A stretch of DNA of 64,000 nucleotides, taken from contig JAKOGI010002724.1 of NCBI GenBank assembly GCA_029747015.1, positions 1-64,000 on the forward strand. The letters run 5' to 3'. This DNA comes from Carnegiea gigantea. Its lineage: Eukaryota > Streptophyta > Magnoliopsida > Caryophyllales > Cactaceae. Shown here piece by piece: positions 11,889 to 22,830 of the stretch. Position 1 is the first letter of the stretch. Each line of letters starts with the position of its first letter. Position numbers and translations under genes: made by a program. The notes below the pieces were generated by a model. That model searched no databases. It was not told the DNA's origin and worked only from the letters and a program-made list of their open reading frames with translations.

Positions 11889-12014
11889 CTACATCTTTTG
11901 CTAGGTCACGATCGCAGCTGCTTAGCATGTCACAGCGGCAGCTTCTGTTAGACTTTATGGAAGTCATGCAAAGGCAAACTTTTGCTAGCATCCCTTTTGG
12001 TTACCCAATGAGAG
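11889..12014 (+). pseudogene. PES-like exon 4
   Basis: A 126-nt exon, open throughout, encoding ATSFARSRSQLL and LLLDFMEVMQRQTFASIPFG. It corresponds to the NPATSF segment after the lipase elbow and the following helix. Donor GTAAAA. It leaves one base (G), completed by GT at the start of exon 5 to give Gly. Confidence 0.85.
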
Positions 12015-12202
12015 GTAAAAGTTCATTGTTCATTTGTTCCTACAATGTCATTCTTGCAATTTGGATATTTTTCATCTTTCTATTTTTTCAAGGATGAAAT
12101 TGACAGCAATTCATTTCTTGCATAAAATTTAGCATTTATATGCCAAATTTTCAAGTGATGTCCTAGGACGAAGGATTAGAAGTTCTTACTCTTTCATAAT
12201 AG

Positions 12203-12252
12203 GTGATACTCTAATGCTTCTGACAGATGCTGTCGAGAGAGCCCTTGGACGG
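12203..12252 (+). pseudogene. PES-like exon 5, 5' half (cut by a Ty3 insertion)
   Basis: After acceptor ATAATAG the exon reads GDTLMLLTDAVERALGR and is cut after GACGG (12248-12252) by the Ty3 element starting at 12253. The frame continues exactly at 19031 after the second GACGG copy. If unspliced, translation would run into LTR sequence. Confidence 0.9.
12248..12252 (+). repeat. Target-site duplication GACGG, left copy
   Basis: Directly precedes the 5'-TGATGCACC terminus of the LTR and is repeated at 19026-19030. Confidence 0.9.
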
Positions 12253-13338
12253 TGATGCACCTCTAAGATCCTAAAGTGAAGATCAAAGAAGGGATCTCAA
12301 GTAGTGTAGCAAATGGAAGAGAAAAGAGGATGGGTTTGCAAGTAACAATGGAACAAGATAAACTAAGCCCACTTGGATAAGATGTCACCACCAAGTTCAC
12401 TTAGAGATCTCCGTATGGATCAAGTGAGATAAGATATCACCACTCAATTGATCTTCAAGGACCCTTGAGCACCATACTAGGGAGCTATTCTAGTGATAAG
12501 CAAGAGTGAAGAGAAAACAGGGGAGTTCAACTCAACCCAAATTCATTCATTCATAAGTGAGTATTACAATAGGAAAAAGGGGTTACAAACCCTCCCTTGT
12601 GGTTGCATATACATGGCTGCCCAGCTTGGGGAACACCCCTCACACTTGCCTAAGCTAGTACATCAAGGAGCCTAAGGGTTTGACAACACATTAGGATTAT
12701 GTCCCAATCAAATGAGGTGTCAAAACTCTAAACAATCTGATAAGTACTCTCCTAATACTTATTTGGACTCTAAGCAAGTGGGTCGTACTCTAGTTTGGCC
12801 AAAAATAGGTGCTGGCTGGTAGTTTAATACCCAAAATACAAATCAGCCATTAACCGATTAAAGGGGTATTTTCGTTGGACAAAAGAAATCTACATGGATA
12901 AAAGGTTCCATACTTTAGGGGGGTTAATGATAAATATTATAACACCTTTTGAATTCAAGAAATCCCAAAAATCACCATAAGAAATGGCCCTCCCATTAGA
13001 TGCATCCTACGGTATGCGCTGCTGGACCTAAAACTGGAGCAATCCAATTTGTTACCTTGGTTGACTGACCATATGAAGTCCAAATGGCCTGAAACTTATT
13101 TTGTTGGCTTCTAGACTTCTTGAGCTTTCCTTAGACATATAAATCATCTTGCCCACCTTTAGGGAACTCAGGATATAATATAATGCAGCAAAGTTCAGCC
13201 TTTTCACAAATTGAACCTGAAAATGGTGTCGTGTGGAATTTCTTGACAAGGGCGACCATAGCCTTGATTTCTTGAACACTTGGGTGAGTTGGGTGATCAT
13301 GGCATTGCTCTTCACTTGATGCCTCCTTTGGTGCATCA
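12253..13338 (-). repeat. Ty3 element 1 LTR (its 3' LTR)
   Basis: 1086 bp, TGATGCACC...TTGGTGCATCA, paired with 17948-19025. It contains an indel relative to the other copy near 12390. Confidence 0.9.
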
Positions 13339-13502
13339 TCCTCCCCTTGTTGAGGAGAATATGCCCTCAAATTCTCAAGATGATCATCATCAAAGTAAGG
13401 TTTGAGGTCCGCCACATTGAATGTATAAGAGACCCTGTATTCCCTCAGAAGATCAATTTTGTAGGCATTGTCATTGATCTTTTCAAGGACCTCAAAGCCC
13501 AT
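13140..13502 (-). pseudogene. Ty3 element 1 integrase C-terminal tail
   Basis: Reads MGFEVLEKINDNAYKIDLLR, then FNVADLKPYFDDDHLENLR, the usual end of a Ty3 integrase (the GPFKVLEKIG-NAYKLDLP type), and runs on into the LTR past 13338. No chromodomain is recognisable. Confidence 0.75.
13339..13348 (-). other. Ty3 element 1 polypurine tract
   Basis: The minus strand reads AAGGGGAGGA directly before the LTR start TGATGCACC, the expected primer for second-strand synthesis. Confidence 0.8.
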
Positions 13503-13674
13503 CGGCCCATGGCAAGAGCTTGGATTTCCTTTTAGAAAGAAATTATTCCTTCCTAAGGTGCACCTAAACTAGGCCTCCTGGTTTGAACAAGGCTTGCTTG
13601 CGGTGCTTGTTGGCTTGACTTTTGTACCTCTCGTTAGCCTTCTCAATTTGATCTTGGACCTTCTTATGGAGCTC

Positions 13675-14331
13675 TTAAATTTCCCTCACCTTCTTGCTAG
13701 CCTCAACATTCATCTTCTCTTGGTGTATGGGTAGAAGGTCAAGAGGGCCAAGTGGATTTTGACCATACACCACCTTGAAGGATGACTCATTGGTGGTTCT
13801 ACTTAGGGCTCTATTATATGCAAACTCGGCATGTGCAAGTAGAAGATCCCAAGCCTTCAAGTTGTTCATCACTAGGACCCTTAGTAAGGTCCCCAAGGTT
13901 CGGTTCACCACTTCAGTTTGGCCATTTGTTTGAGGGTGGCAAGTAGTACTAAACTTCAACTTTGTGCCCAACTTCCGCCAAAGGGTGATCCAAAAATGAC
14001 TTAGGAACTTTGAGCCCTTGTCTGAGACAATAGTAAGGCGAATGCCGTAAAGCCTTACAACTTCCTTGAAGTACAAATCGGCTATGTGAGAAGCATTGGC
14101 CTTGTGACAAGCCCTGAAACGGGCCATCTTGGAAAACCGATCTACCACCACCAAAATGGAGTCTATGTTGCGTTGGGTGCATGGGAGACCAAGTATAAAA
14201 TCCATACTCACATCTAGCCATGGTCCTTGTGGTGTAGGCAAGGGGGTGTAGAGCCCTTGAGGAAGTGCATGGCTTTTGGCCATTTGACAAGTAGAGCACC
14301 TGTTGATCAAGTTTTGAATGTCCTTAAGCAT
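13675..14331 (-). pseudogene. Ty3 element 1 integrase core
   Basis: The frame opens with the tail of the HHCC zinc finger (INRCSTCQMAKSHALPQGLY) and continues through WLDVSMDFILGLP, ILVVVDRFSKMARF, TIVSDKGSKFLSHFW and CHPQTNGQTEVVNRTLG. The D-D-35-E catalytic residues are visible (SMDF, VSDKGSKF, TEVVN). The N-terminal part of the zinc finger lies in other frames (about 14331-14600). Role: insertion of the element's cDNA into host DNA. Confidence 0.9.
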
Positions 14332-14484
14332 GTGTGGCCAAAAGTAGTGCTACTTCGCTATAATGTAGGTCTTGTCTTCCTCAAAATGTCCCGCAAGAGA
14401 CCCTCCATGAATCTCCCTAAGTATGAGCTCTCGGGTGCCACTCTTAGGCACACATAATCGGTTACTTCTAAACAAGTAACCCTC

Positions 14485-15090
14485 TTAAAGTGAGAAGTTC
14501 CCTCTTGGGTGAGCTTGGCACAACTTGTACAACTCCTTGAAATCTTCATCATCTTGGTACAAGGACTTGAGATGCTCAAATCTAAGCACACATGTCCCAA
14601 GTTGGAACAAGAGAAGGTGTCTTCTAGATAGGGCATCCACCGCTTGGTTAAGCTTCCTAGACTTATGTTTGATCACAAAATGAAATGATTGTAGGTATTC
14701 CACCCACTTGGCATGCCGAGAGTTCAATTTGTGTTGCCCTTGGATATACTTTAGGGCCTCATTGTCGGAATACAAGATGAATTCATTGGCTATCAAGTAG
14801 TGGGTCCAATGCTCTAGGGCATGGATGATAGCAAAGAACTCCTTGTCATAGGTTAAGCACCTCCTCCTTACATCACTTAGTTTTTCACTAAAGTAGGTAA
14901 GAGGCCTTCCTTCTTGGATCAAGACTGCACCTATGCCTACTCTGGAGGCATCACACTCAACTTCAAACACCTTGTCAAAGCATGGGAGAGCTAGGACCGA
15001 TCCATGAGTTAGCTTCTCTTTGAGTTCATCAAATGACTTTTGTGTTTGTGGTGTCCAAATGAACTTGTTCCCCTTCAATACCTCGGCCAT
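14485..15090 (-). pseudogene. Ty3 element 1 RNase H domain
   Basis: Reads FIWTPQTQKSFDELKEKL, VFEVECDASRVGIGAVLIQ, RPLTYFSEKLSD, YDKEFFAIIHALEHWTHYL, FILYSDNEALKYI and LNQAVDALSRR. The catalytic residues in CDASRVGIG, KEFFA, YSDNEAL and AVDALSR are in place. It follows the reverse transcriptase after a frameshifted connection region. Confidence 0.9.
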
Positions 15091-15296
15091 GGGGGCGGTA
15101 ATAGAGCTAAAGTGGCATACGAACCTCCTATAAAAGAAATCCTAACATCATGCATGGAGGTGGGAACAGGCCATGCCTTGATTGCTTCCACCTTGCTTTG
15201 ATTAACACTAATGCCTTGGCTCGAAACTATGTATCCCAAGAACACCACCTCAAGGGTAAAGAAAGAGCACTTCTTGAGATTCCCATAGAGTTGCTC

Positions 15297-16235
15297 TCAT
15301 TCAAGGATCATCATAACTTGCTTGAGGTGACCGAAATGCTCCTCTTCAGTCTTGTTAAACACCAATATGTCATCAAAATATACCACCACAAATTTCCCAA
15401 GAAATGGTTTGAACACTTGGTTCATTAGCCTCATGAATGTGCTTGGGGCGTTGGAGAGACTAAATGGCATGACTAGCCATTCATAAAGCCCCATCTTAGT
15501 CTTAAAAGCGGTCTTTCACTCATCCCCTTCTCGAATTCGAATTTGGTAGTACCCACTCATCTTGGAAAAGACCCTAGACCCATGGAGCTCATCAACCATG
15601 TCTTTGAGCCTTGGTATGGTATGTCGGTACTTGATGGTAATTTTGTTAATGGCCCAGCTATCCACACACATCCTCATAGAGCCATCCTTCTTGGGCATAA
15701 GAAGGGTGGGTTTGGCATAAGAACTCAAGTTTTCACGTACCAAACCCTTGGAAATTAGCTCCTCCACTTGTCTTTGAATTTCCACAGTATCCTTGGGATT
15801 CATTCTATAGGCCGGTTTATTGGATAGAATGGCCCCAGGAACAAGGTCTATATGGTGTTGTATGGATCTTTGAGGAAGTAGGCCGGGTGGGATATCTTCG
15901 AGAAAGACATGGGAAAATTCTTTGAGGAGTTGAGTGGCCAAGGGGTGAAGAGGGGTCTTGGCTTCATCTTGCGGGGGTGTAAGGAGGATCATCTCTTTGA
16001 GGGACTTGAATTCATGATGGGAAGACAAAAGTGTAGGTTTAAGGAGGGAGAGTAGCATTTCTCTTCCCTTAAGATTCTCTTTGGGTTTGGGCTTAGTGAT
16101 TTGATGTGGGGCTAAAGGGGCAAAGGTGATTTTCTGGCCATCTTTGAGTAGGGTGTAGGTATTTTGGTAACCATCATGCATGACCTGACAATCAAAGAGC
16201 CAAGGTCTCCCCAACAAAATGTGATAAGCATCCAT
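15297..16235 (-). pseudogene. Ty3 element 1 protease end and reverse transcriptase
   Basis: The upper frame (16235-15516) begins MDAYHILLGRPWLFDCQV, the C-terminal end of the protease. It then shows the RT entry AYRMNPKDTVEIQRQVEELI, PTLLMPKKDGSMRMCVDSWA and SRVFSKMSGYYQIRI (usually FSKIDLRSGYHQI, so the first catalytic Asp is lost). After a break at about 15500 the second frame has [14 protein letters not shown] and the catalytic YFDD in [11 protein letters not shown] at about 15369-15380. Broken and inactive. Confidence 0.9.
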
Positions 16236-16334
16236 GGAAAGGATGTCACATCATATCTCATCCCGGTAGTTCTTACCAATAGATAAAGCAATCAAACAAC
16301 AAGTAGAGACTTGGAGTCCCATACCTTGATTGAG

Positions 16335-16790
16335 CTATTGAATTAAGTATGGGTAACCGTGAGGTTCGGTCTGGAGTTGAAGCTTCTCCACCAAAGTAGT
16401 TAAGGCCATGCTGGCACAACTACCCCCATCTACAATAAGTGAGCACACACGGCCATTGACGGTGCATCGAGTGTGGAAGGTGTTCTCACATTGTTCTTCC
16501 TGGTTTGGGACCTTGTGACCACTCAAGGCTCTTCTAAGTACAAGCAATTCTCCTTCATCCGCCTCTTCAATACACTCTTCCTCCATCTCCATCAAGTGAA
16601 CCTCCTTGTCAATTCCTTCCTCCTCTAACTTGGCTCCCTCAAGTGCTTGGTATTCAACCAATGTGATGAATTTCCTATTTGAACAATCCGAAGCTATATA
16701 CACAAATCCTTGGCATTTGTAGCATCTTCTTTTCTCAATCGGGTTAAGGGGTGGCTTCGATGTGTTTGGCTTGGGCAAGGGTGAGGACAT
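16335..16790 (-). pseudogene. Ty3 element 1 zinc knuckle and protease start
   Basis: It contains the zinc knuckle RRCYKCQGFVYIASDCSNRK, where the CCHC His is replaced by Tyr. After an acidic linker comes CSLIVDGGSCASMALTTLVE, a retropepsin-like active site (DGGS, common in plant Ty3 elements instead of DTGA). A stop separates it from the protease end at 16235. Confidence 0.85.
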
Positions 16791-16892
16791 GGGGGTGTTT
16801 GTGGGCTTAGGAGTGTGTGAAAAACTCCCCTTGTTGAATGGGTAGGCTCTTTAAGGAGGTTTAGGGAGTTCTTTCTTGAATTTAGCTTTCTT

Positions 16893-17648
16893 TTATAGTT
16901 CAACTTTGTGTGCTAAGGAGCAAACCTCATCAAGAGTGGTATACTGTTGCAACTCCACAACATTTCGAATGGACTCATTCAAACCCGATAAAAATCTTAC
17001 AATTTCTTGGTCCTCATTCTCCCTAAGATCACAAATCATAAGGAGTCTCTCAAATTCATGAGTATATTCTTCCACACTCTTAGATTCTTGCCTAAGGTTA
17101 TGGAGTTTGGTTTAGTTGTCTTATAAGTAGTGGGGAGGTAGAAATTTGGCCTTAAGCTTCTCCTTCCTTTTCCTCTAAGACCTAATTTTATCCTTCCCTT
17201 TTCTAGCCCTCTTTGACACCACATTGCTCCACCAAATCAAAGCATACTTGTGAAGTTTAAGGGCTATGAGTTTTACCTTCTTGTCATCCGGCACATCTTT
17301 GTATTCGATGACCCTTTCAACGGTGTTCATCCATTCTACGAACTCATCCGAGTTGAGTTGGCCTTCAAATTCTGGGATTTCCACCTTGAAATCCAAGGCA
17401 AGTTGTTTGCCTCTCCTTGCTCTTCTCGGCCTCCTCTCAAGGTCCTCATCGCTTGTAGCAAAAGGGTTGCCTTCGGGCTCTTCTCCCACCGATTGAGAGT
17501 CACTAGAGTGAGAGCTTCGAACCTCCCTTCAGTTGTTCCTCATAGCTTGGTCTAATTGCTTCCTAAGATACTCAAGTTGAGCATCCTTTTCAGCATTTAA
17601 TTTTATGAGTTGCTTAAACTTTTCTTCTAGAGAGGTGCTTGAAGACAT
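16893..17648 (-). pseudogene. Ty3 element 1 gag capsid region, broken
   Basis: The probable start is ATG at 17646-17648 (MSSSTSLEEKFKQLIKLNAE). After a stop at about 17530 the frame continues QLALDFKVEIPEFEGQLNSD, EFVEWMNTVERVIEYKDVPD and LKLHKYALIWWSNV, the retrotransposon gag core. The next piece, in another frame, has EEYTHEFERLLMICDL and QEIVRFLSGLNESIRNVVEL. This is a typical Ty3 capsid, interrupted at least twice. Confidence 0.85.
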
Positions 17649-17933
17649 CTTGGTTCTTTTGGGAGAGAGATTGTGTGATTTGGCATGGTTAGGGAGGGGC
17701 ATGGTCGTGCTCAGTGGCACAGTCAGGCCGTGCTGACTCACTACACTGGAATGGTAAAGTTGGAACTTGGCACGGTTGTGCTCTACCAGCACGAGGTGGC
17801 GGTGCTATGTCACTGCCTGGGCACGGTTTGTGCTTAGTTGCGGGAGTGTTTTGTGGGTTGTTTTGGATTTATGTTTGGGGATATGTTTTGGAATGTGTTT
17901 GGGTTTGGAAGCTTGGCCAAGAAGGTAGCCAAA

Positions 17934-17945
17934 GCTCTGATATCA
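17934..17945 (-). other. Ty3 element 1 primer-binding site
   Basis: The minus strand reads TGATATCAGAGC two bases from the LTR end; this differs by one base from the plant initiator Met tRNA site TGGTATCAGAGC. Confidence 0.85.
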
Positions 17946-17947
17946 CT

Positions 17948-19025
17948 TGATGCACCTCTAAGATCTTAAAGTGAAGATCAAAGAAGGGATCTCAAGTAGT
18001 GTAGCAAATGGAAGAGAAAAGAGGATGGGTTTGCAAGTAATAATGGAACAAGATAAACTAAGCTCACTTGGATAAGATGTCAGAGCTCTCCTTATGGATC
18101 AAGTGAGATAAGATATCACCACTCAATTGATCTTCAAGGACCCTTGAGCACCACACTAGGGAGCTATTCTAGTGATAAGCAAGAGTAGAGAGAAAACAAG
18201 GGAGTTAAACTCAACCCAAATTCATTCATTCATAAGCGAGTATTATAATAGGCAAAAGGGGGTTATAAGCCCTTCCTTGTGGCTACATATACATGGCTGC
18301 CCAGCTTGGGGAACACCCCTCACACTTGCCTAAGCTAGTACATCAAGGAGCTTAAGGGTTTGACAACACATTAGGATTATGTCCTAATCAAATGAGTTGT
18401 CAACACTCCAAACAATCCAATAAGTACTCTCCTAATACCTTATTTGGACTCTAAGCAAGTGGTTTGTACTCTAGTTTGGCCAAAAATAGGTGCTAGCTAG
18501 TAGTTTAATACCCAAAATACAAATCAGCCATTAACCGATTAAAGGGGTATTTTCTTGTCCTTTGGGTTGGATAAAAGAAATCTACTTGGACAAAAGGTTC
18601 CATACTCTAGGAGGGTTACTGATAAATATTATAACACCTTTTGAAGGCAAGAAATCCCAAAAATCAGCATAAGAAACGACCCTCCCATTAGATGCATCCT
18701 ACAGTATGCGCTGCTAGAGCCGAAACTAGAGCAGTCCATTTTGTTGCCTTGGTTGATTGATCAAATGAACTCCAAATGGCCTAAAACTTATTTTGTTGGA
18801 TTCTAGACTTCTTGATCTTTCCTTGGACATATAAATCATCTCCCCCACCTTTCGGGAACTCAAGATATAAAGCAGCAAAGTTCATCCTTTTTATAGACTA
18901 AACCTGAAAATGGTGCCGTGTGGAATTCCTTGACAAGGGCGACCATGGACTTGATTTCTTGAACACTTGGGCGAGTTGGGTGATCATGGCATTGCTCTTC
19001 ACTTGAGGCCTCCTTGGGTGCATCA
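17948..19025 (-). repeat. Ty3 element 1 LTR (its 5' LTR)
   Basis: 1078 bp, TGATGCACC...TTGGGTGCATCA, partner of 12253-13338. Confidence 0.9.
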
Positions 19026-19030
19026 GACGG
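19026..19030 (+). repeat. Target-site duplication GACGG, right copy
   Basis: Follows the LTR terminus GGTGCATCA and matches 12248-12252 exactly. Confidence 0.9.
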
Positions 19031-19087
19031 TCACCAGCTGTTGATGCCTTGTTGCAGGGTCTTCGCTCACTCTCATTATTCTACTCT
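19031..19087 (+). pseudogene. PES-like exon 5, 3' half
   Basis: Nineteen codons, SPAVDALLQGLRSLSLLFYS, with a donor GTGAGT. Counting GACGG once, the frame is continuous with 12203-12252 (107 nt in total, leaving phase 0). Confidence 0.9.
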
Positions 19088-21119
19088 GTGAGTTTCCAAT
19101 CACGAAATACATAAATCTTTCTTGATGCATGCTATCATATTTTTTGAGTCAATTTTTTAGAGTTCAAAATGCTTGCCTATAACAAAGGTACTCATATAGT
19201 TTTCCACGTGCTCTATCGTCATATCTTTGGTACTATCACCAGTATTTTCCTGGCATTGACATGCATGTTGGTTGTTAACATACTGAGAATTGGTCTTGCT
19301 CATCTGGTATATATGTATTTTTTGATTTATGCAAGAGACTAGCAAATGTTCACAAAGATTTAACAATCGTACATCAAACTTTGGTTAAGTAAATTATAAA
19401 ATATCAGAACTAGTGGACTAATATGAAATCTTTTATATCTTTATTAGCTATACCACTGCTTTTGCTGTGCGATAAATTCTAGTGAATATTTTTCATATCG
19501 AAGGTGCAATTTAACTGAGCTCGTCATTTTCCAATTCCACGCGAAAGATTGTGAGCATTTGACTCCCTCCTCCCCCTACTCTGTTTCATGTTGCCCTGTG
19601 CTGGAATTTTGAGTATTGCCCATTGAATGTTTAATTTGTGCATTTGAATTTCATTAAATCTAAAGTCTGGCATACCATCTGTAGTTAGGCGCATGGATTC
19701 AAAATGTGGCCGATCTGCAACGAAGTGGCCGTATTGGAATGGTGTTTAAGTTGGCTGAACCACTTTTTCGCCGCAATATGGAACCCAGTTTTCGCATTAA
19801 AGCGATTTTTCATATCGCTTTAATGCGGAAACTAGGTTCCATAGTAAGTATAATGTAATAGTGTGGTTTATGTAATATTGGCAAAACTAGCTCATATGGA
19901 ACAAGAAGATTGGAATAACCTAAGACCAGTCCCAAACTAGACTTGAAAGGTTTATTTTAGACGTGAACTCTAACTGACCTGCCCAAATTGGATTGACCCA
20001 AAATTTTCCACACCAGGTGGACCATCCGAAGGTAGACAAGTATATCAACCATATCTAAAATGAATATGAATAATCTATACGACAGCATTCATATACTTGA
20101 AAACATAACCGAACCCAAAATTGACATGGCCCATGCTCTAACCTAGCGATTTGCTTGCAGAGCTAGTCAACCCATAAGGTCTATCTCGTAGTTGACCAAA
20201 ATATCTTTATTAGAAATCTCATGTCGAAGATGAGCTATGGCAATAACAACTACAACACTAATAGGCCAAGTGTGTATCTCATCAAGGTGAGGGAGATCCT
20301 TATGAGCGTAGGCTTACCCCGAGATAGCAAATAGGCTTGCCAGAACACTTAATGTTGAATATTGCCTTTGCTTTTGTGGCTGCATATCCACTGAATCATC
20401 TTCTTATTCTTCTTTAACATCTCTTAGGCTTATAGGTGCTTGATTGCCCAATCCTAAGCACCATATATTATTGTAGGATTGGTAGTCAGCGAGATGGGGA
20501 TTCCCTTTAAAGTTTTTGAAAATGAGTAAACCCTTGAAACTGGGGGCCTTCCTAGAATTGTGCCTTCCTACTTAAGTACGTGGGGACTTGTGCAATATCC
20601 TTGTCGATCTCCCTATTATCTTCTATGATTAACATATCTATATGAAGGCGTCTTTCTCCTCTAATGGTATAGTCACCAATTTGAGCCTAAATATCCATAA
20701 ACCTTGTATTGCCATCCAATTTAGCTGCATACCCCATCTTACTTCTGCTAAGTGTAAAGATCTCTGAGTACATGGCATTTCTTCAAATTTATTGCTTGAT
20801 TTTGACGTTTCCTCACCAAGGTATGTCATCCTAAGTTAACCTTGTCATCCCATCCGTTAAATTGCGCACTCATTGAAGACGTGAAAACTTAAATTTGTTT
20901 AAATATTTAGTTGTGAGGAAAACTTGCTGCTTTCAAACGCGAAAATTTGAAACTTCTACATGTCACTTTTAATGTGTCATTATGTTTGATCAATATGACA
21001 CAATTCACGTCAGCAAACATTGGTTTCAGGTATTTTTCTTATGCAGGTAATACCTCATTAGAATGCTTTGTAATATGGATTAAGTACTCTAAAATCTGAT
21101 GTTGAAAAGGAATTTACAG
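19088..21119 (+). other. Intron 5
   Basis: Non-coding sequence between donor GTGAGT and acceptor TTTACAG. Apart from the hairpin at 19777-19843 I recognise no element in it. Confidence 0.6.
19777..19843. repeat. 30-bp inverted repeat with 7-nt loop
   Basis: 19777-19806 (TATGGAACCC...AGCGAT) and 19814-19843 (ATCGCTTTAATGCGG...) are reverse complements with only two mismatches, one of which can pair as G:U in RNA. The loop is TTTTCAT. It lies in intron 5 in the sense orientation of the gene, so the pre-mRNA would form a stable hairpin. Confidence 0.85.
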
Positions 21120-21241
21120 GTCATTGTCGATATTTTACCCATAAACACACTCCGATGGAAGATTGGGATGCTTAAAGATGCTAGTGCCTATGCCAATTCA
21201 CGTCTCAATGCCATCAAAGCTCAAATCCTCATACTCACTAG
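21120..21241 (+). pseudogene. PES-like exon 6
   Basis: 122 nt in phase 0 after TTTACAG: VIVDILPINTLRWKIGMLKD, then ASAYANSRLNAIKAQILILT, leaving AG for the Ser codon completed by exon 7. DILP and AYANSRLNA are hallmark segments of this family. The donor is GTATAT. Confidence 0.9.
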
Positions 21242-22399
21242 GTATATTATCTTTGATGATTTGCTTTTGTTAAGCTCGATATTGATAAAGTCCACATAAT
21301 ATGAAACACGTATAATTCATTTGCTCGAATTGCGGGCGGCATTGAGTTGATGATTAAGTTGTGTGTCCATTTCTTTGATAGGCTGTCTACCAATTGATGT
21401 CTTGTATATGCTTTACTGAAAATAGTCAAACACATTGTGCAAATTCTATTGTAATAGATATAAGAATGCCTGTCCAAATATTGGTATTGGTTGTATAGAT
21501 TGGCTTTCATGAAGAAACATAGTAACTGCCAACCGAGGGCTTTAGCCCTTAGTAAATTTGCATCTTAAAGATGAGTTAAAATCCAAATTCATACCCTTGA
21601 GTGCACCTAGGCAGGCTGAGTGGTTGGGAGGAGAAGCGGTTAGATAAGATTAACTAACAAAGAGGTTGCTCCTATTGAACCTTAAATTACCAACCTTTGA
21701 TCATCAGCCAGAGAAAACTAGGGAGGTTAGTTGACTAAGGAATCTTGCTTTAGTCCATTGTAATCCAATTTCCCAAAAAACCTAATAAAAATAAGGTCCA
21801 AAAAGTGACCATTAAAGTCATTCAGAAGTGGACAAAGCATTGAGACTCAGTGGCTAGGCCCACTTGTATAGACTACCATACCCATGTTGACACTGTCATG
21901 GCATGCATACGAACATGTAACCGGGCCAAGCATGGTAGGTTGTAACTCAAAAGAAACAAGTTTGAAAGTATAGACAAAGAGCAAGAAGTGGGAATTAATG
22001 AAGATCAATTAGAATAAGCAAAATCATATTTTACTTGTCAGAAATCTGTGACAATGCCCCCACCCTCGACGCATAACAGAGATACATTTACAGCCTGAGT
22101 ACTTGCAGATAAATTACAGACAATACTACTTTTGAATCATAATATGACTTATATTCCCCTAATTATCCTGTGAATATGATTGAAAGGCTTAAACCCAATA
22201 AGATGTTTGGCATTCATTATACACATGATCATAAATAGAGTTTGACATGGAGGACTAAAAGAGACAAAAATTTACGACGTATGTGTCATATAGCTTTTTC
22301 TAATATGCCCTTTTGGGAAGATGCGTAGGCATATTAGATTTGAGATACAATAATAATTCTGCTGGAATATCATCTAATCCACCCCTGATAGTTGTGTAC

Positions 22400-22830
22400 T
22401 GAACACTGACCCTCTATGTGCAACTTGCTCCCGGACAAAATGGTGGTCAACTTTGATATGCTTGTTATACTATGGATAACGGGATTGGCACTCAGGCATT
22501 ATTGTAAAATACCTTTACAGGTGGGAGATTGAGAAAAATGTAATAAATCGAAGCATACCACTGACTGTGTAGCAGTGTCTATGTATTCATCAAAGACTTA
22601 GAAACTGTAGGTTGTTTCCTAAAAGCCCCTATATAAGGAGAAGTTCAGGACCAAGATAGTACATAGCCCATGATAGAACATAAGATGTCAAGATAACACA
22701 CAAGCACAATCAGCTTGCCAATCTACATGTGGATAGGGTATCACCAGCAAATTATGTTTGGCTCTTTGGAACATCAGACAATGCCTAGCTCTTCTAACTG
22801 CGAAATTAAACTTCACTACACCAAGGTGAA
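22400..22830 (-). pseudogene. copia RNase H fragment
   Basis: The minus strand gives, across frames, YGLCTILVLNFSL-type sequence (the GYCTYLG-N region), then TATQSVVCFDLL, ANPVIHSITS, and NKHIKVDHHFVREQV. The last is the KHIEVD-HFIRE motif at the end of copia RNase H. Multiple stops; no flanking LTR recognised. Confidence 0.7.

Larger units (their letters stand above)
12253..19025 (-). mobile_element. Ty3-type LTR retrotransposon 1, complete structure but decayed, inserted in exon 5
   Basis: Two near-identical LTRs (12253-13338 and 17948-19025) flank an internal region whose genes read on the minus strand: gag, protease, reverse transcriptase, RNase H, integrase. Termini are TGATGCACC...GGTGCATCA. 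A polypurine tract and a Met-type primer-binding site sit at the correct inner borders, and GACGG is duplicated on both sides. The order RT-RNase H-integrase is diagnostic for Ty3. Every gene is broken by stops, so the copy is non-autonomous. The LTRs differ by many single changes and small indels, so the insertion is not very recent. Confidence 0.95.

Noticed and set aside
17250..17555. 101-codon + strand ORF
   Set aside because: Antisense to the gag capsid of Ty3 element 1, with no protein-like pattern.
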